Shown in pieces: positions 1-9,400 of a DNA stretch of 64,000 nucleotides (positions within the stretch are counted from its first letter, which is position 1; each line of letters opens with the position of its first letter). Origin of the DNA: Burkholderiales bacterium (GTDB lineage Bacteria > Pseudomonadota > Gammaproteobacteria > Burkholderiales > Burkholderiaceae_C); contig JACRAY010000014.1 in assembly GCA_016213325.1 (NCBI GenBank), positions 372,001 to 436,000 on the forward strand. The letters are read 5' to 3'. The notes under the pieces are model-generated. The model searched no databases. It had not been told where the DNA came from and saw only the letters and a program-made list of their open reading frames with translations. The position numbers and the translations under genes were made by a program.

Positions 1-1474
1 GCGGCTGCATCTCGGCGAAGGCCTTTTCGCTCAGGTGGCCTGCTTCGCGCCAGCGCTCCGAGAACTGGTGCAGCGCCCGGTTGAAACCCTTCCAGTCGTT
101 GCCTTCGGGCTGCGCATGCGCGGCAGCCCAGGCCTTCAGTTCTTCGATGAGCCCCAGGCGCTTGCCGCGGTTTTCGGCCGCTTCCGACTTCACCTTGTCC
201 AGCCACGCCTGCACCACTTCATAAGCGCGGTTGCACGCTTCGTCGAAGCGCTTCCACAAGGCGTGGTTGGGCGGGCCGCCCTGGTCGACCTGCTTCCACT
301 GCTCGCGCAGGTTGCGCAGCGTCTCCTGCATCTTGCGCCCGCCGTAGCGCGGCTTCGGCGGCGGCGGCGCCTCGCCTTCGGCGGCTGCCGGCGGCTGCTC
401 GAACAGGCCCTCGGCCTGCGCCACCAGCTCCTGGCGCAACTGGTCGGCGCGCCAGCGCTGCCAGCCTTCGAGTTCGGTGGCCGCTGCCAGCGCCGAGTGC
501 GCCTGCGCGTCGAGCCTGGCGTCGATGTAGCGGCCGTGCTCCTTCAGGGCGTTGCGCAGCGCCGCTGCGGCGCCGGCGCTGGCCTTGCCGTGGCCTTCCG
601 AGATCTCCTGCTCCAGCCGCGCGAGCGTCTCGCCCACGGCTTGCGTGGCCTTCGCCTTCAGTTCCGGGTCCACCTTGGGCCGCGCGGGGCGCTGGGCGGC
701 AGCCGGCGCCGTGTCCGCAGGGCCGCCACGCGCATGGCGCAGCTCGTCGGCCCACACCGGCACCGGCGGCAGCGGTGCCTCGGGATCTTCCGATGCGGCC
801 ACGGCCTGGCCCAACGCGCTCTGGAAGGCGTCCCACACCACCTGCAACTGCTGGCGCGACCCTTCGAGCAAGGGCGGAAAGCGCATGTCGACGCTCGCCC
901 AGTTGGGGTCGTCCAGCAACGCCTGCGCCTGGGCCTGCCACTCGGGCACGTCGGCCGCCAGCGCCTCGGACGCGGCCTGCGCGTCCTTCCACGACTTGGT
1001 GGACAGCACCTCGATGCGCTGGGCCAGCAGCACGGCGGCTTCGCGCTGCACCTGCACGCGGTGCTGCAGGTCCTCGATGCCCCTCACGCGCTCGGCCACT
1101 TCGGCCTTCAGCGCCGCCAGCGGCTCGCGGCTGAGCGGCGCGCCCGCCTTGGCGGCGTCGCGCTGCCAGGCAATGGCATCGGCGATGTTCAGGCGCGGTT
1201 GCGCCAGCAGCGTGCGCGCCCTCTCGGCCCAGTCGGCGGCGATCGCCTCCTGCCCCTTGGCCCGCTTGATCTCGTCGAGCTTCTCGCGCAGCGGGCGGGC
1301 GGCGCCCTTGTCGCGGGCGCTCAGCTCGCGGAACACCTCGTGCATCTGCTCCACGGTGGGATTGGTCGCCATCCAGTCGCGCACGCGGGAGGCGCGTTCG
1401 CCGGAGGTGGGGGCGGAGAAGGCGCCGCCGGTCAGGGTATCGAGCGCCTGGGTATCGGTTTTCGTCGTGGTCAC
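1..1474 (-). CDS. DUF349 domain-containing protein (C-terminus beyond window)
   Basis: Reading leftward from a GTG start, the frame stays open to the window edge, so about 490 N-terminal residues are visible and the C-terminus is missing. The translation is rich in Ala, Glu, Arg and Gln and helical. It contains a DUF349-type stretch with the pattern LREQWKQVDQGGPPNHALW and a following RFDEACNRAYE near the visible end. The family is widespread in betaproteobacteria and its biochemical role is not established. The GTG is chosen because no in-frame ATG lies near the start of the conserved region; no clear ribosome-binding site precedes it. Two terminator-like hairpins lie just upstream on the same strand, which is unusual for a gene leader. 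Confidence 0.8.
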   Translation of the reverse strand, partial: MTTTKTDTQALDTLTGGAFSAPTSGERASRVRDWMATNPTVEQMHEVFRELSARDKGAARPLREKLDEIKRAKGQEAIAADWAERARTLLAQPRLNIADAIAWQRDAAKAGAPLSREPLAALKAEVAERVRGIEDLQHRVQVQREAAVLLAQRIEVLSTKSWKDAQAASEALAADVPEWQAQAQALLDDPNWASVDMRFPPLLEGSRQQLQVVWDAFQSALGQAVAASEDPEAPLPPVPVWADELRHARGGPADTAPAAAQRPARPKVDPELKAKATQAVGETLARLEQEISEGHGKASAGAAAALRNALKEHGRYIDARLDAQAHSALAAATELEGWQRWRADQLRQELVAQAEGLFEQPPAAAEGEAPPPPKPRYGGRKMQETLRNLREQWKQVDQGGPPNHALWKRFDEACNRAYEVVQAWLDKVKSEAAENRGKRLGLIEELKAWAAAHAQPEGNDWKGFNRALHQFSERWREAGHLSEKAFAEMQP

Positions 1475-1483
1475 AGCAATAGA

Positions 1484-1517
1484 GGCAAAGACAAAGCCCC
1501 CCGTGGAACCGGGGGGC
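1484..1517 (-). terminator. Terminator-like hairpin directly upstream of the DUF349 gene
   Basis: On the minus strand a perfect 7-bp stem GCCCCCC/GGGGGGC with an 8-nt loop is followed by the T-rich run CTTTGTCTTTGC. It ends only about 10 nt before the proposed GTG start, so it could be a second terminator of an upstream transcript or an attenuator of the DUF349 gene. Confidence 0.45.
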
Positions 1518-1548
1518 GAGCCCGTATTCTCGCCGCTAACTTGCCGCG

Positions 1549-1598
1549 GGGGAAAAAAGAGAAAGCCCGGCAAGGTAGCGTGAGCCGCCTGCCGGGCT
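1549..1598 (-). terminator. Intrinsic (Rho-independent) terminator
   Basis: Minus strand: a perfect 9-bp stem AGCCCGGCA/TGCCGGGCT with a 17-nt loop is followed by TTTCTCTTTTTT. The T tract exists only on this strand, which fixes the direction. No protein gene is recognisable upstream of it on this strand, so it probably ends a non-coding RNA. Confidence 0.65.
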
Positions 1599-1756
1599 AG
1601 GCGGGCGACCGGTGCCGCATCCGCCTGGGTCCGCAATACGGAGCAAACGGTCCGCATTGCGCAGGAAGCAAAGATTGCTTCCAAGTGGGGCCGGGGCTGC
1701 CACCGAAGTGGCCCTACCGGCTGGTGCCCGATTGCTCGGACCCCTTCAAGGTAGGT
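1549..1756 (-). ncRNA. Candidate structured non-coding RNA upstream of the DUF349 gene
   Basis: The minus strand here carries a series of hairpins ending in an intrinsic terminator. A CCTACC/GGTAGG stem encloses an inner stem. Next comes GCCAC-TTCG-GTGGC, a perfect stem with a cUUCGg tetraloop (its complement would give a poorer loop). Then come GAAGCAA/TTGCTTC and a longer near-perfect GCAATGCGGA/TCCGTATTGC stem. A weak promoter match, TTGAAA, 16 nt, TACGCG, would start a transcript of roughly 200 nt. The region has no convincing coding frame. It matches neither RNase P RNA, tmRNA nor 4.5S RNA as I know them. The limits are guesses. Confidence 0.35.
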
Positions 1757-1790
1757 GAGTCGCGCGTACTTTTCCAATCCGCATTTTCAA

Positions 1791-2148
1791 TGGCGCGATT
1801 GCGCGCGATTGGCGTGATTGCCTTGACAAGGCCAATGCGGGTCCTTTCGACCGCCTGGCCGGTTAGGGAGGGGGCCCCAGTATTGTTACCTACCACCCCT
1901 CCGACGAACGGACCGATCGGCCCTGTGCTTGCGGCCGGATGCCGCCATTTCACTGGCTGTCCCGCCAGCACGGGCCAGAGGGCCTTTCCCGACAAGGGCA
2001 GGACGCTCATGTTTCGATAGCAGTGGCCTCACTGTCAGCCGCGTCCGACCTCCGGCCACCCGCTTTTCCGACCTCATCCTGCCCCAGCAATGGGGTAAAT
2101 TTGACTGTTGATATGTAATTTTTGCAATGAAATCTCCTCCGGTTATTC
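1791..2148. other. Intergenic stretch without recognised gene
   Basis: Short open frames exist on both strands, but they lack ribosome-binding sites and recognisable protein character. A more AT-rich segment near 2095-2160 probably holds promoters. I see no repeat or RNA gene that I can name. Confidence 0.5.
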
Positions 2149-2178
2149 TTGACCTTGTATTAGGCGCCCACCTAGAAT
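2149..2178 (+). promoter_or_regulatory. Sigma-70-type promoter for the lytic transglycosylase gene
   Basis: TTGACC, an 18-nt spacer and TAGAAT lie in the AT-richer part of the gap. A transcript from here would carry a leader of about 190 nt before the transglycosylase start. Confidence 0.5.
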
Positions 2179-2372
2179 TCGCCCGTCCCTGGCAACAGCA
2201 CTAGGGACAACCCGAATCCGCTGCCGAACCCGGCTAAGTCGGACCGAACCAAGGGCCTGCGAAAAGGCCAGGCGGTCCGATGGCGTACCAATCCAAACGA
2301 GGAGCTGACGGTTGTGATCCTGCCCCAGGGGGCAAGGTCGCGAAGCGGCTCCGCGCGTAGAAAGGAAGTGCT

Positions 2373-3203
2373 ATGACAGCGTTAGGAAAGCTGGCCCAGG
2401 GCGTGAGGACTTTCGCCTCCGATGTCGCCCAGGGGCTTTTCGAGATCACGCACAACGGCTTTGCCTTGCTGGGGCTGGCCGTGGTGTTCTGCTCGCTCAC
2501 GCTGGTGGCGCGAGACGACCTGCGCCAGGCCGGCGAGCAGCGCCTGTGGACGTGGCTGCACATGCGGCAGGCCGAGGCGCTGGGCATGGTGCCCGAGCTC
2601 GACGCGATCGACCGCGCCACCGCGCTCAACCCCACCGACCTGCCCAAGCAGCAGGCGGCCGTGGCCTACTGGCTGAGCAAGAAGTACCGCGTGGCGCCCG
2701 AGCCGCTGTCCGCGCTGGTTGCCGAGGCCTACGAGACCGGCGTGCGCACGCAGATGGACCCGACCCTGATCCTTGCCGTGATGGCGGTGGAATCGGGCTT
2801 CAACCCGTTCGCCCAGAGCCCCGTCGGGGCGCAGGGCCTCATGCAGGTCATGACGGGCGTGCACAGCGACAAGTACGCCAACTTCGGCGGCAAGCTTGCG
2901 GCCTTCGACCCGGTGACCAACCTGCGGGTGGGCGTGCGCGTGCTGCAGGAATGCATACAGCGCGCCGGCTCCGTCCATGCCGGGCTCAGGTTCTACGTGG
3001 GCGCGGCCAACCTGCCCGACGACGGCGGCTACGCCGAGAAGGTGATGGCGGAGCATGCGCGCCTGAAGCTGGTGGCCAGCGGCAAGCCCGTGCCGCTCGC
3101 GGTGCCCCAGCCGACCCCGGCGATTCGCACCATCGCACCTGCGCAGCCGCTGGTTCCGGCGGCGCCGGAGCCCGAAGTCGCAGCCGCGCTCACGCTAAGC
3201 TAA
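2373..3203 (+). CDS. Membrane-anchored lytic transglycosylase (SLT domain)
   Basis: This 276-residue protein has one membrane segment at about residues 28-46 and then a soluble-lytic-transglycosylase domain at about 115-235. The family's signature is present: AVMAVESGFNPFA with the likely catalytic Glu140, then GAQGLMQVM. Such enzymes cleave the MurNAc-GlcNAc bond of peptidoglycan, leaving an anhydro end, and the anchor places it at the periplasmic face of the inner membrane. The tail is Pro/Ala-rich and probably disordered. The ATG follows AAAGGAAG at good spacing. It lies upstream of the glyA riboswitch and is probably transcribed on its own. Confidence 0.88.
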   Translation: MTALGKLAQGVRTFASDVAQGLFEITHNGFALLGLAVVFCSLTLVARDDLRQAGEQRLWTWLHMRQAEALGMVPELDAIDRATALNPTDLPKQQAAVAYWLSKKYRVAPEPLSALVAEAYETGVRTQMDPTLILAVMAVESGFNPFAQSPVGAQGLMQVMTGVHSDKYANFGGKLAAFDPVTNLRVGVRVLQECIQRAGSVHAGLRFYVGAANLPDDGGYAEKVMAEHARLKLVASGKPVPLAVPQPTPAIRTIAPAQPLVPAAPEPEVAAALTLS

Positions 3204-3214
3204 ACTAGCCTTCG

Positions 3215-3325
3215 TACGCGACTGGCGATAGGCGGGCCTGCCACGGCCCGCTGACGTGGGCCTCAACCACTGGGAAGCGTACCGCCGGCTGTCTTGCCCG
3301 GCGACCAGCCGTTCGCCTGGGCAGC
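3215..3325 (+). promoter_or_regulatory. ZTP/ZMP (pfl) riboswitch upstream of glyA
   Basis: The leader of glyA has the marks of the pfl aptamer: CGACTGGCG near the 5' end, a GGCGGGCC/GGCCCGC hairpin, GTGGGCCTCAACCACTGGGA with a following AGCG, and the 3' pseudoknot segment CCGTTCGCCTGGGCA. This class senses the purine intermediate ZMP/ZTP, which accumulates when 10-formyl-tetrahydrofolate is short. It commonly controls glyA, folate and purine genes, so its position fits exactly. The call comes from motif reading; a covariance-model search would settle the boundaries. Confidence 0.8.
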
Positions 3326-3362
3326 CCTCTCCACAGGGACCATCCGCCACCAGGACTGCCAC

Positions 3363-4607
3363 ATGTACGACCGCAACATCCTCATCGAGCAAACCGACCC
3401 CGAGCTCTGGGCCGCCATCACCAGCGAGAACCGGCGCCAGGAAGAACACATCGAGCTGATCGCGAGCGAGAACTACGCGTCGCCTGCCGTGATGGCCGCG
3501 CAGGGCACGCAGCTCACCAACAAGTATGCCGAGGGCTACCCCGGCAAGCGCTACTACGGCGGCTGCGAGTTCGTCGACGTCGCCGAGCGGCTGGCGCTGG
3601 ACCGCGTGAAGCAGCTCTTCGGCGCCCAGGCGGCCAACGTGCAGGCGCACTCGGGCGCGCAGGCCAACGAGGCCGTGTTCCTGGCCTTCCTGAAGCCCGG
3701 CGACACCATCATGGGCATGAGCCTGGCCGAGGGCGGCCACCTCACCCACGGCATGGCGCTGAACATGAGCGGCAAGTGGTTCAACGTGGTCTCGTACGGG
3801 CTGGACGCCAACGAAGCCATCGACTACGACGCGATGGAACGCAAGGCGCACGAGAGCAAGCCCAAGCTGATCATCGCCGGTGCTTCGGCCTATTCGTTGC
3901 GCATCGACTTCGAGCGCTTCGCCCGCGTGGCCAGGGACGTCGGCGCCATTTTCATGGTCGACATGGCCCACTATGCGGGCCTCATCGCGGCCGGCGTGTA
4001 CCCCAACCCGGTGCCGCATGCCGACGTGGTGACCTCCACCACCCACAAGAGCCTGCGCGGCCCGCGCGGCGGCATCATCCTGATGAAGCCCGAGCACGAG
4101 AAGGCGATCAACAGCGCCATCTTCCCCGGCCTGCAGGGCGGCCCGCTGATGCACGTGATCGCCGCCAAGGCCGTCGCCTTCCAGGAGGCGCTGCAGCCCG
4201 GGTTCAAGGCGTACCAGCAGCAAGTGGTGAAGAACGCCCAGGTGGTGGCCGAAACGCTCACCCAGCGGGGCCTGCGCATCGTGAGCGGCCGCACCGAAAG
4301 CCACGTGATGCTGGTCGACCTGCGGCCCAAGGGCATCACCGGCAAGGACGCCGAGGCGGTGCTGGGCGATGCGCACATCACCATCAACAAGAACGCGATC
4401 CCCAACGACCCCGAGCGGCCGATGGTGACCAGCGGCGTGCGCCTGGGCACCCCGGCCATGACCACGCGCGGCTTCAGGGAAGAGGAAGCGCGCCTCACGG
4501 CCAACCTGGTCGCCGACGTGCTGGAGAACCCGCGCGACGCGGCCCACGTGGCGGCGGTGCGCGAGCAGGTGAACGCCCTCACCCGCCGTTTCCCGGTCTA
4601 CAAGTAG
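3363..4607 (+). CDS. glyA: Serine hydroxymethyltransferase
   Basis: The 414-residue length is standard for bacterial GlyA. The enzyme converts serine and tetrahydrofolate to glycine and 5,10-methylene-tetrahydrofolate in the cytosol, the main entry of one-carbon units. The N-terminal [10 protein letters not shown] motif, the HSGAQAN cofactor region and the PLP-binding [15 protein letters not shown] with Lys229 are all present. The start MYDRN is chosen over an upstream in-frame ATG because the upstream extension lies in the riboswitch. The gene is followed within a few bases by nrdR and is likely controlled by the ZTP riboswitch in its leader. Confidence 0.97.
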   Translation: MYDRNILIEQTDPELWAAITSENRRQEEHIELIASENYASPAVMAAQGTQLTNKYAEGYPGKRYYGGCEFVDVAERLALDRVKQLFGAQAANVQAHSGAQANEAVFLAFLKPGDTIMGMSLAEGGHLTHGMALNMSGKWFNVVSYGLDANEAIDYDAMERKAHESKPKLIIAGASAYSLRIDFERFARVARDVGAIFMVDMAHYAGLIAAGVYPNPVPHADVVTSTTHKSLRGPRGGIILMKPEHEKAINSAIFPGLQGGPLMHVIAAKAVAFQEALQPGFKAYQQQVVKNAQVVAETLTQRGLRIVSGRTESHVMLVDLRPKGITGKDAEAVLGDAHITINKNAIPNDPERPMVTSGVRLGTPAMTTRGFREEEARLTANLVADVLENPRDAAHVAAVREQVNALTRRFPVYK

Positions 4608-4611
4608 CCCC

Positions 4612-5061
4612 ATGAAGTGCCCGTTCTGCAGCAACGGCGAGACCCAGGTGGTCGAGACGCGCGTGGCCGAGGACGGCGAGTTCATCCGGCGCCGCCGCCA
4701 GTGCGCCGCCTGCGAAAAGCGCTTCACCACCTACGAGCGGCCCGACGTCAACTTCCCTGCCGTGGCGAAGAAGGACGGGCGGCGCATCGAGTACGAGCGC
4801 GGGAAGCTGCGCTCTTCGATGAACCTCGCGCTGCGCAAGCGCCCGGTCAGCACCGAGCAGATCGACAACGCCGTGGAGCGCATCGAGGAGAAGCTGCTGA
4901 ACCTGGCGGTGCGCGAAGTCCCCAGCTCGCGCATCGGCGAGCTGGTGATGCGCGAGCTGAAGAAGCTGGACAAGGTGGCCTATGTGCGCTTCGCCAGCGT
5001 GTATCGCAGCTTCGAGGATGTCGACGACTTCCGGCAGGTCGTGGACGAGATGCGGAAGTAG
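4612..5061 (+). CDS. nrdR: Transcriptional repressor NrdR
   Basis: The 149-residue protein begins MKCPFC and has the two CxxC pairs of the zinc ribbon (Cys3, Cys6, Cys31, Cys34), followed by an ATP-cone domain. NrdR senses ATP/dATP and represses ribonucleotide reductase genes by binding NrdR boxes. It starts four bases after the glyA stop, so the two are almost certainly co-transcribed; coupling one-carbon supply with dNTP control is common in proteobacteria. Length and motifs are normal. Confidence 0.96.
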   Translation: MKCPFCSNGETQVVETRVAEDGEFIRRRRQCAACEKRFTTYERPDVNFPAVAKKDGRRIEYERGKLRSSMNLALRKRPVSTEQIDNAVERIEEKLLNLAVREVPSSRIGELVMRELKKLDKVAYVRFASVYRSFEDVDDFRQVVDEMRK

Positions 5062-5069
5062 GGCGGTCT

Positions 5070-5208
5070 CCGGTTGGGTTGAGAACGCAGAAGACGCAGA
5101 AGTGCGCAGAAATCGCAGAAGAAGGATCCGGGAATTCTTCTGAATTCCTTCTGCGAACTTCTGCGTCTTCTGCGTCTTCTGCGTCTTCTGCGTTCAAAGC
5201 TCAACCGG
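5070..5208. repeat. Iterated 9-nt units arranged as a long imperfect palindrome
   Basis: Between convergent nrdR and the pseudopilin operon lies a palindrome bounded by CCGGTTG and CAACCGG. Its left arm is built of units like ACGCAGAAG and its right arm of units like CTTCTGCGT, around a GAATTC-containing centre. The same architecture with a different unit recurs at 23349-23454. It could form a long hairpin and may act as a bidirectional terminator. Confidence 0.8.
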
Positions 5209-5220
5209 AGGACGCACATT

Positions 5221-5796
5221 TCACGCGCAGAAGTCCACCGTCGTCTTCTTGACCCGCGGCCGCCCGACGGCGTTGATGACGATCTGCCGGGCTTCGGCGA
5301 CGGCGGCATCGGTCACCTTGCACAGGGTCAGGGTGCCGGCCTGGAAGGCGCCCGAGGCCAGCAGGGTGCCGCCATTGCCGGCGAAAGACACGTACTTGGC
5401 CACGCTCAGGTTGCCCGACACGCGAAAGCCCGCCGGCAGCGCCGCGATCTGGTAGATCAGCGTTTCCTGCGGCTCGCGGGTGCCGCTGTTGTTGGCGTCG
5501 TGGAACACCAGCCAGCCCTGCTCCCAGCCACCGGACCCGGTGCAGGTGACGCCGTCGGCCGACTTGCACATCGCCACGCGGGCATTGCGCTTGATCGCCT
5601 CGCTGCGCGCCGTGTGCAGCTGCGTCAGCATGGTGTTGGTCAGGGCCGTGAGCTTCATGGACGTGGCGACGGCGCTCCATCCGGCGATCGCCAGCGTGAG
5701 CAGGGTCGCCAGGACGGCCAGGGTCACCATGACTTCGGCCAGGGAAAAACCGCGGCTGGCGCGGCGCGCTTGGGGGGTGGTGGGCGGCTTGTTCAT
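5221..5796 (-). CDS. GspH/FimT-family pseudopilin
   Basis: This is a 191-residue type IV prepilin-like protein with the processing site RGFSLAEV (Gly, then Phe+1 and Glu+5) and a hydrophobic helix at about 17-40. The globular part has the GspH/FimT character, including ARSEAIKRN and the WEQGWLVFHD motif. It is the last gene of the leftward pilus operon and paralogous to its upstream neighbour. Such minor pilins are cut by PilD and help prime pilus assembly. I chose the ATG rather than a TTG three codons upstream. Confidence 0.88.
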   Translation of the reverse strand: MNKPPTTPQARRASRGFSLAEVMVTLAVLATLLTLAIAGWSAVATSMKLTALTNTMLTQLHTARSEAIKRNARVAMCKSADGVTCTGSGGWEQGWLVFHDANNSGTREPQETLIYQIAALPAGFRVSGNLSVAKYVSFAGNGGTLLASGAFQAGTLTLCKVTDAAVAEARQIVINAVGRPRVKKTTVDFCA

Positions 5797-5885
5797 GACC
5801 GCCAACGATAGGCAACCCGGGCCTTGCCGGCGAGCGAAGCGCTAGCGGCGCGTCATGTGCAGCGAGCCACTAAACTTTTCGCGAA

Positions 5886-6464
5886 TCAGGACGAAGTGCA
5901 GGTCCCGGTGGCGGTCTTGGTGATGGACACCCGGCCGCTGGCGCTCAAGCCTATGGACCGGTCCTGCGTGCCGACCGAAGGTGCGTTGCGGCACAGCTTG
6001 AAGGTGCCCGAAGACGTGAGGCCCGTTCCCTGGAAGGTGATGGAATAGCTGTCGCCGGTGAGCAGGAAGCCCCGCGCCAGGGCGTCCTGCTTGAAGATCA
6101 GCGTCTCGTCCGTGTCCAGCACGCTGTCGCCGTCCCTGTCGTCGAAGATGATCCAGCCCTGCTCCCAGGCCCCGCTGGTCGCGCAGGTGGCGCCGTCGGA
6201 CGAGCGGCACATGCGCACCGGGCCGTTGGGTGAGTTCACGCCCGAATTGCGCTTGATGGCTTCGCTGCGCCCGATCTGCGCGCTCGCCGAAAACGAGTTG
6301 GCCATCGAAGACAGCTTGTTGCTGAGGATCGCGTCGTTGAACGACGGCACCGCCACCAGCATCAGCACGCCCAGGATGCACAGCCCCACCATCAGCTCCA
6401 CGAGCGTGAAGCCCCGGGGGCGCCGCTGGGGCGCCCGGCGGGCCGGGGCGGGGATGGGCTTCAC
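5886..6464 (-). CDS. GspH/FimT-family minor pilin (FimU/FimT-like)
   Basis: This 192-residue pseudopilin has a classic class III signal, RGFTLVELMVGL, and the FimT-type body ARSEAIKRN-like and WEQGWIIFDDRDGD. It starts with GTG in a 4-bp overlap with the stop of pilY1, implying translational coupling. Its position after PilY1 matches a core minor pilin of the priming complex. Whether it corresponds to FimU or FimT cannot be decided from sequence alone. Confidence 0.88.
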   Translation of the reverse strand: MKPIPAPARRAPQRRPRGFTLVELMVGLCILGVLMLVAVPSFNDAILSNKLSSMANSFSASAQIGRSEAIKRNSGVNSPNGPVRMCRSSDGATCATSGAWEQGWIIFDDRDGDSVLDTDETLIFKQDALARGFLLTGDSYSITFQGTGLTSSGTFKLCRNAPSVGTQDRSIGLSASGRVSITKTATGTCTSS

Positions 6465-9400
6465 TTCTCGATGTACCAGTACAGGCGGGACTTGGGCCGC
6501 GAGCTTACACCACCGCCCGATTTCTGCACGGCTTCCAGCGGCGAGTCGGGGCTGCAGCCGATGCAGAACGGCACGGTCTGGCCCGTGTCCAGGGTCACCA
6601 GGCCACCCACCGGCGAGGGCGGCAGGCCGTCACCGGCCACGTCCTGGTAGGCGGTGTTGGTGCCGTTGGTGCTGCCCCCTGTGAGGTAGTCCACGTTGTA
6701 GACCTTCGTGGTGCCCAGGTTGGGCGTGCACGAACTGCTCGAACTCTCCATCGGGGCGTGCGTGCTGAACGTGACCGTGCCGAAGATCACGATGGCCGTG
6801 GTCACCACCTGCTCCTTGGCCAGCAGCATCTTGTACCAGCCCTGCGGCTTGGTGGCCTGCTCGGCGGCGGTGAGGCCGTTCACGTTCTGCGCGATGCCGA
6901 ACAGCGAATCCAGGCAGATGATGTTGGAGCCGCAATACGTGCTCCCGGGGTAGGTGCCGGGCGCCTGGGCCGGCTTGTCGGTGAACATGAAGAAGTAGTT
7001 GGTGACGGCGTTCGAGGACGAATACGCGGTCACGGGCTTCTCGCGGTCGCCCGAGCCCAGGTACAGGGTATAGGTGTCGTCGCCGTTGTCGACCACGCTG
7101 GGCTCGAACATGAACTTGCGCGGTGCCGTGCAGGCAGTCGTGGTGGCGCAACCGAGCGACGCGATCTTGGTCATGGTCCAGGCCGAAGGCGCACCCGTCA
7201 TGGTGATCCGGTAGACGTTGCCGCCCAGGTCGGCGGTGTAGCCGTACTTGCCGTAGCCGTCCGCGTCCGGCACCACCAGCACGTCGGCGATGATGCCGCG
7301 CGTGCCGCCCGTGTCGAAAGCCTTCTGCACCTCACCGGTGTCGCCGTCCACCACGTAGACGTAGTGGCCCTTGGACGAACCGGTGCAGTTGTGGTTGGCG
7401 CCCCCCGCGCTGCCGGCGTCGTAGTCCTCGCACGTATCGTAGCCGCCGCCGAAGACCAGCAGGGGCGTGTTGCCCGAGCTGTAGCTCGCGTGCTTGAAGG
7501 CGCGCACGGACGACCAGGTCTGGCCGATGCCCTCCATGTCGTCGCTGCACTCACCGGCGGAACTGCAGCCGATGCGCCACTTGAAGGTCGGTGAGTTCGG
7601 CGAGGTGGCCGCATTCGTCACGTCGAAAGCGTAGATCGAGCGGCCGCCGCGGCGCATCGTGGCGTACAGGATGACCTTCGAGCTGCCGCCCACGGTCCCC
7701 TGGTAGGCCGTCATCGCGCCATCCATCGCGTAGCCCTTGGCCGAGCCGCTCGACGCGCCCGGGTAGGAGATGGCGGGCGAATTGTCGTACAGCCGCTTCA
7801 TCTTCGACCAGAACTCCCCCGGCATGAAAGACCACAGTTCCTCGCCGGCGGCGACCGAGCCGATCGCATCGGTGCGGTTGCCGTTGATCGCGTGCAGCAG
7901 GCCGTCGTTGGCGCCGTAGAACACCACCACCTTGGGCGCGGCGTCGGTGCCGAAATTGACCGCCACGGGACGCGAGTGCACCACGTCACCGTGGATCGAC
8001 AGCCGCCGCTCGGCCGAAGTCACGGCATCGATGTCCTCGTCCAGGATGTCCTGGCCGATCTCCCAGTTGACCACCGATGCGTTCGTGGTCGAGTCGGCGA
8101 TCCCTGTCTTGCTCGTCGTCACGTTGGTCGAGTTGAACGTCACCATGCTCGTGCAGTCGGTGTCATTGCACGTCTTCATCGTTCGCGACGACGACTGCCT
8201 CAGCCTGTATGCATTGGCCCCCTTGTCCACCACGTTGCCGTCGGGGTAGTTGGACACGTCCGAATTGGCCACTGTCAGGCAGTCGCCCTTCGGCGAGGAA
8301 GTGAACTCCGTGTCGGCCGTGGTCGGCGTCCAGAAACTTCGCGCGCACTCGGTGATGAAGCCGGTCAGGTTGTTGATGGCCGAGTTGCTGTCGGCGTCCT
8401 GCAGCTTGAGGGTGTTGCTGCTGAAGCCGATCTTGTACTGCTTCAGGTTGCCGGCCCAGCGGGGATAGGAGTCGGCGTCGGGGCGGAACATGCCCACGAA
8501 CACCTGGTTCAGGTACGTGCCCTGGGTGTTCACGCTGATGGGCAGCGACACCGAGGCGAACACGCTGTTGACCGACTGGATTTCCGAGAAGATCGTGTTC
8601 AGCGTGTCCAGCACGCCCGAGCCGCTGCTGCTCACGTCGAAGTACTTGCCCGACGACTGGTTGGCCATGCTCTTCAGCGCGGCGGTCCAGCCCGGTCCCT
8701 GGCCCGTGGTCTTCTTGTCGATGTCCACGGTGTAGATGGTGCCCGCCAGGCTGCTTTTCTTGATCCAGCGCGCCCACTCGTCCACCCAACTGGTCTGCGA
8801 GCCGGCGGGGTTCAGCGAGATCTCCGCGATCGAGCCGCCCTCGGCCGACAGGTAGTCCCGCGCCACGTTCAGGTCCGACGTGTTCTCGGCCGGGTTGCCG
8901 TTGCTCAGGTAGATGATGTAAGTTTTGGCACAGCTCGCGGTGTCGATCGGGCTCGCATAGGTCGTCGCATTGAAGGCACTCAGCGCGTTACCGGCCAATG
9001 CATGGACGGCGTCGTCGGTCGCATAGCCGTTGGTGTTGTTCGTGTAGTCGGTCTTCAGCTTGCTGGTGCCGCCATAGGCGGTCTGGCCCTTCAGGTAGCG
9101 ATAGGCCTCCATGAGCACCAGCGATGCCTTGCCGCCGTTGGACTTGTCGGCCAGCACGCCGAAGGAGGTGAACATGGCCGCATACTTGGCCTTGTTGGCG
9201 GCGTCCATGGTCCGCACGGCCGCCCGCACGTAGCCGCCGTCGACGGTGCTGTTGCCGCCGCCCGTTTCCGTGAACATCATCAGGCCCACGCGGAACTTGT
9301 TGCTGGGCAGGGCCGCGAACAGCGAATTCAGCGCCGCCATCTCGTTGGTGAACGCCGTGTTCCAGTTGGCCGTGTTGTCCAGGATGATCAGCACGTTGGG

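Noticed and set aside
35..1600. Long plus-strand open frame of about 520 codons
   Set aside because: It is the complement of the DUF349 gene. The translation is rich in Arg, His and Gln without any motif, typical of a shadow in high-GC DNA.
1714..2010. Minus-strand frame of 98 codons in the gap before the transglycosylase
   Set aside because: No ribosome-binding site, no recognisable protein character, and it runs through the hairpin-rich region. A plus-strand frame of similar size overlaps it.
5070..5208. CRISPR-like array
   Set aside because: The repeated units are only about 9 nt, without spacers of constant length, and are arranged as a palindrome. No cas genes are near.
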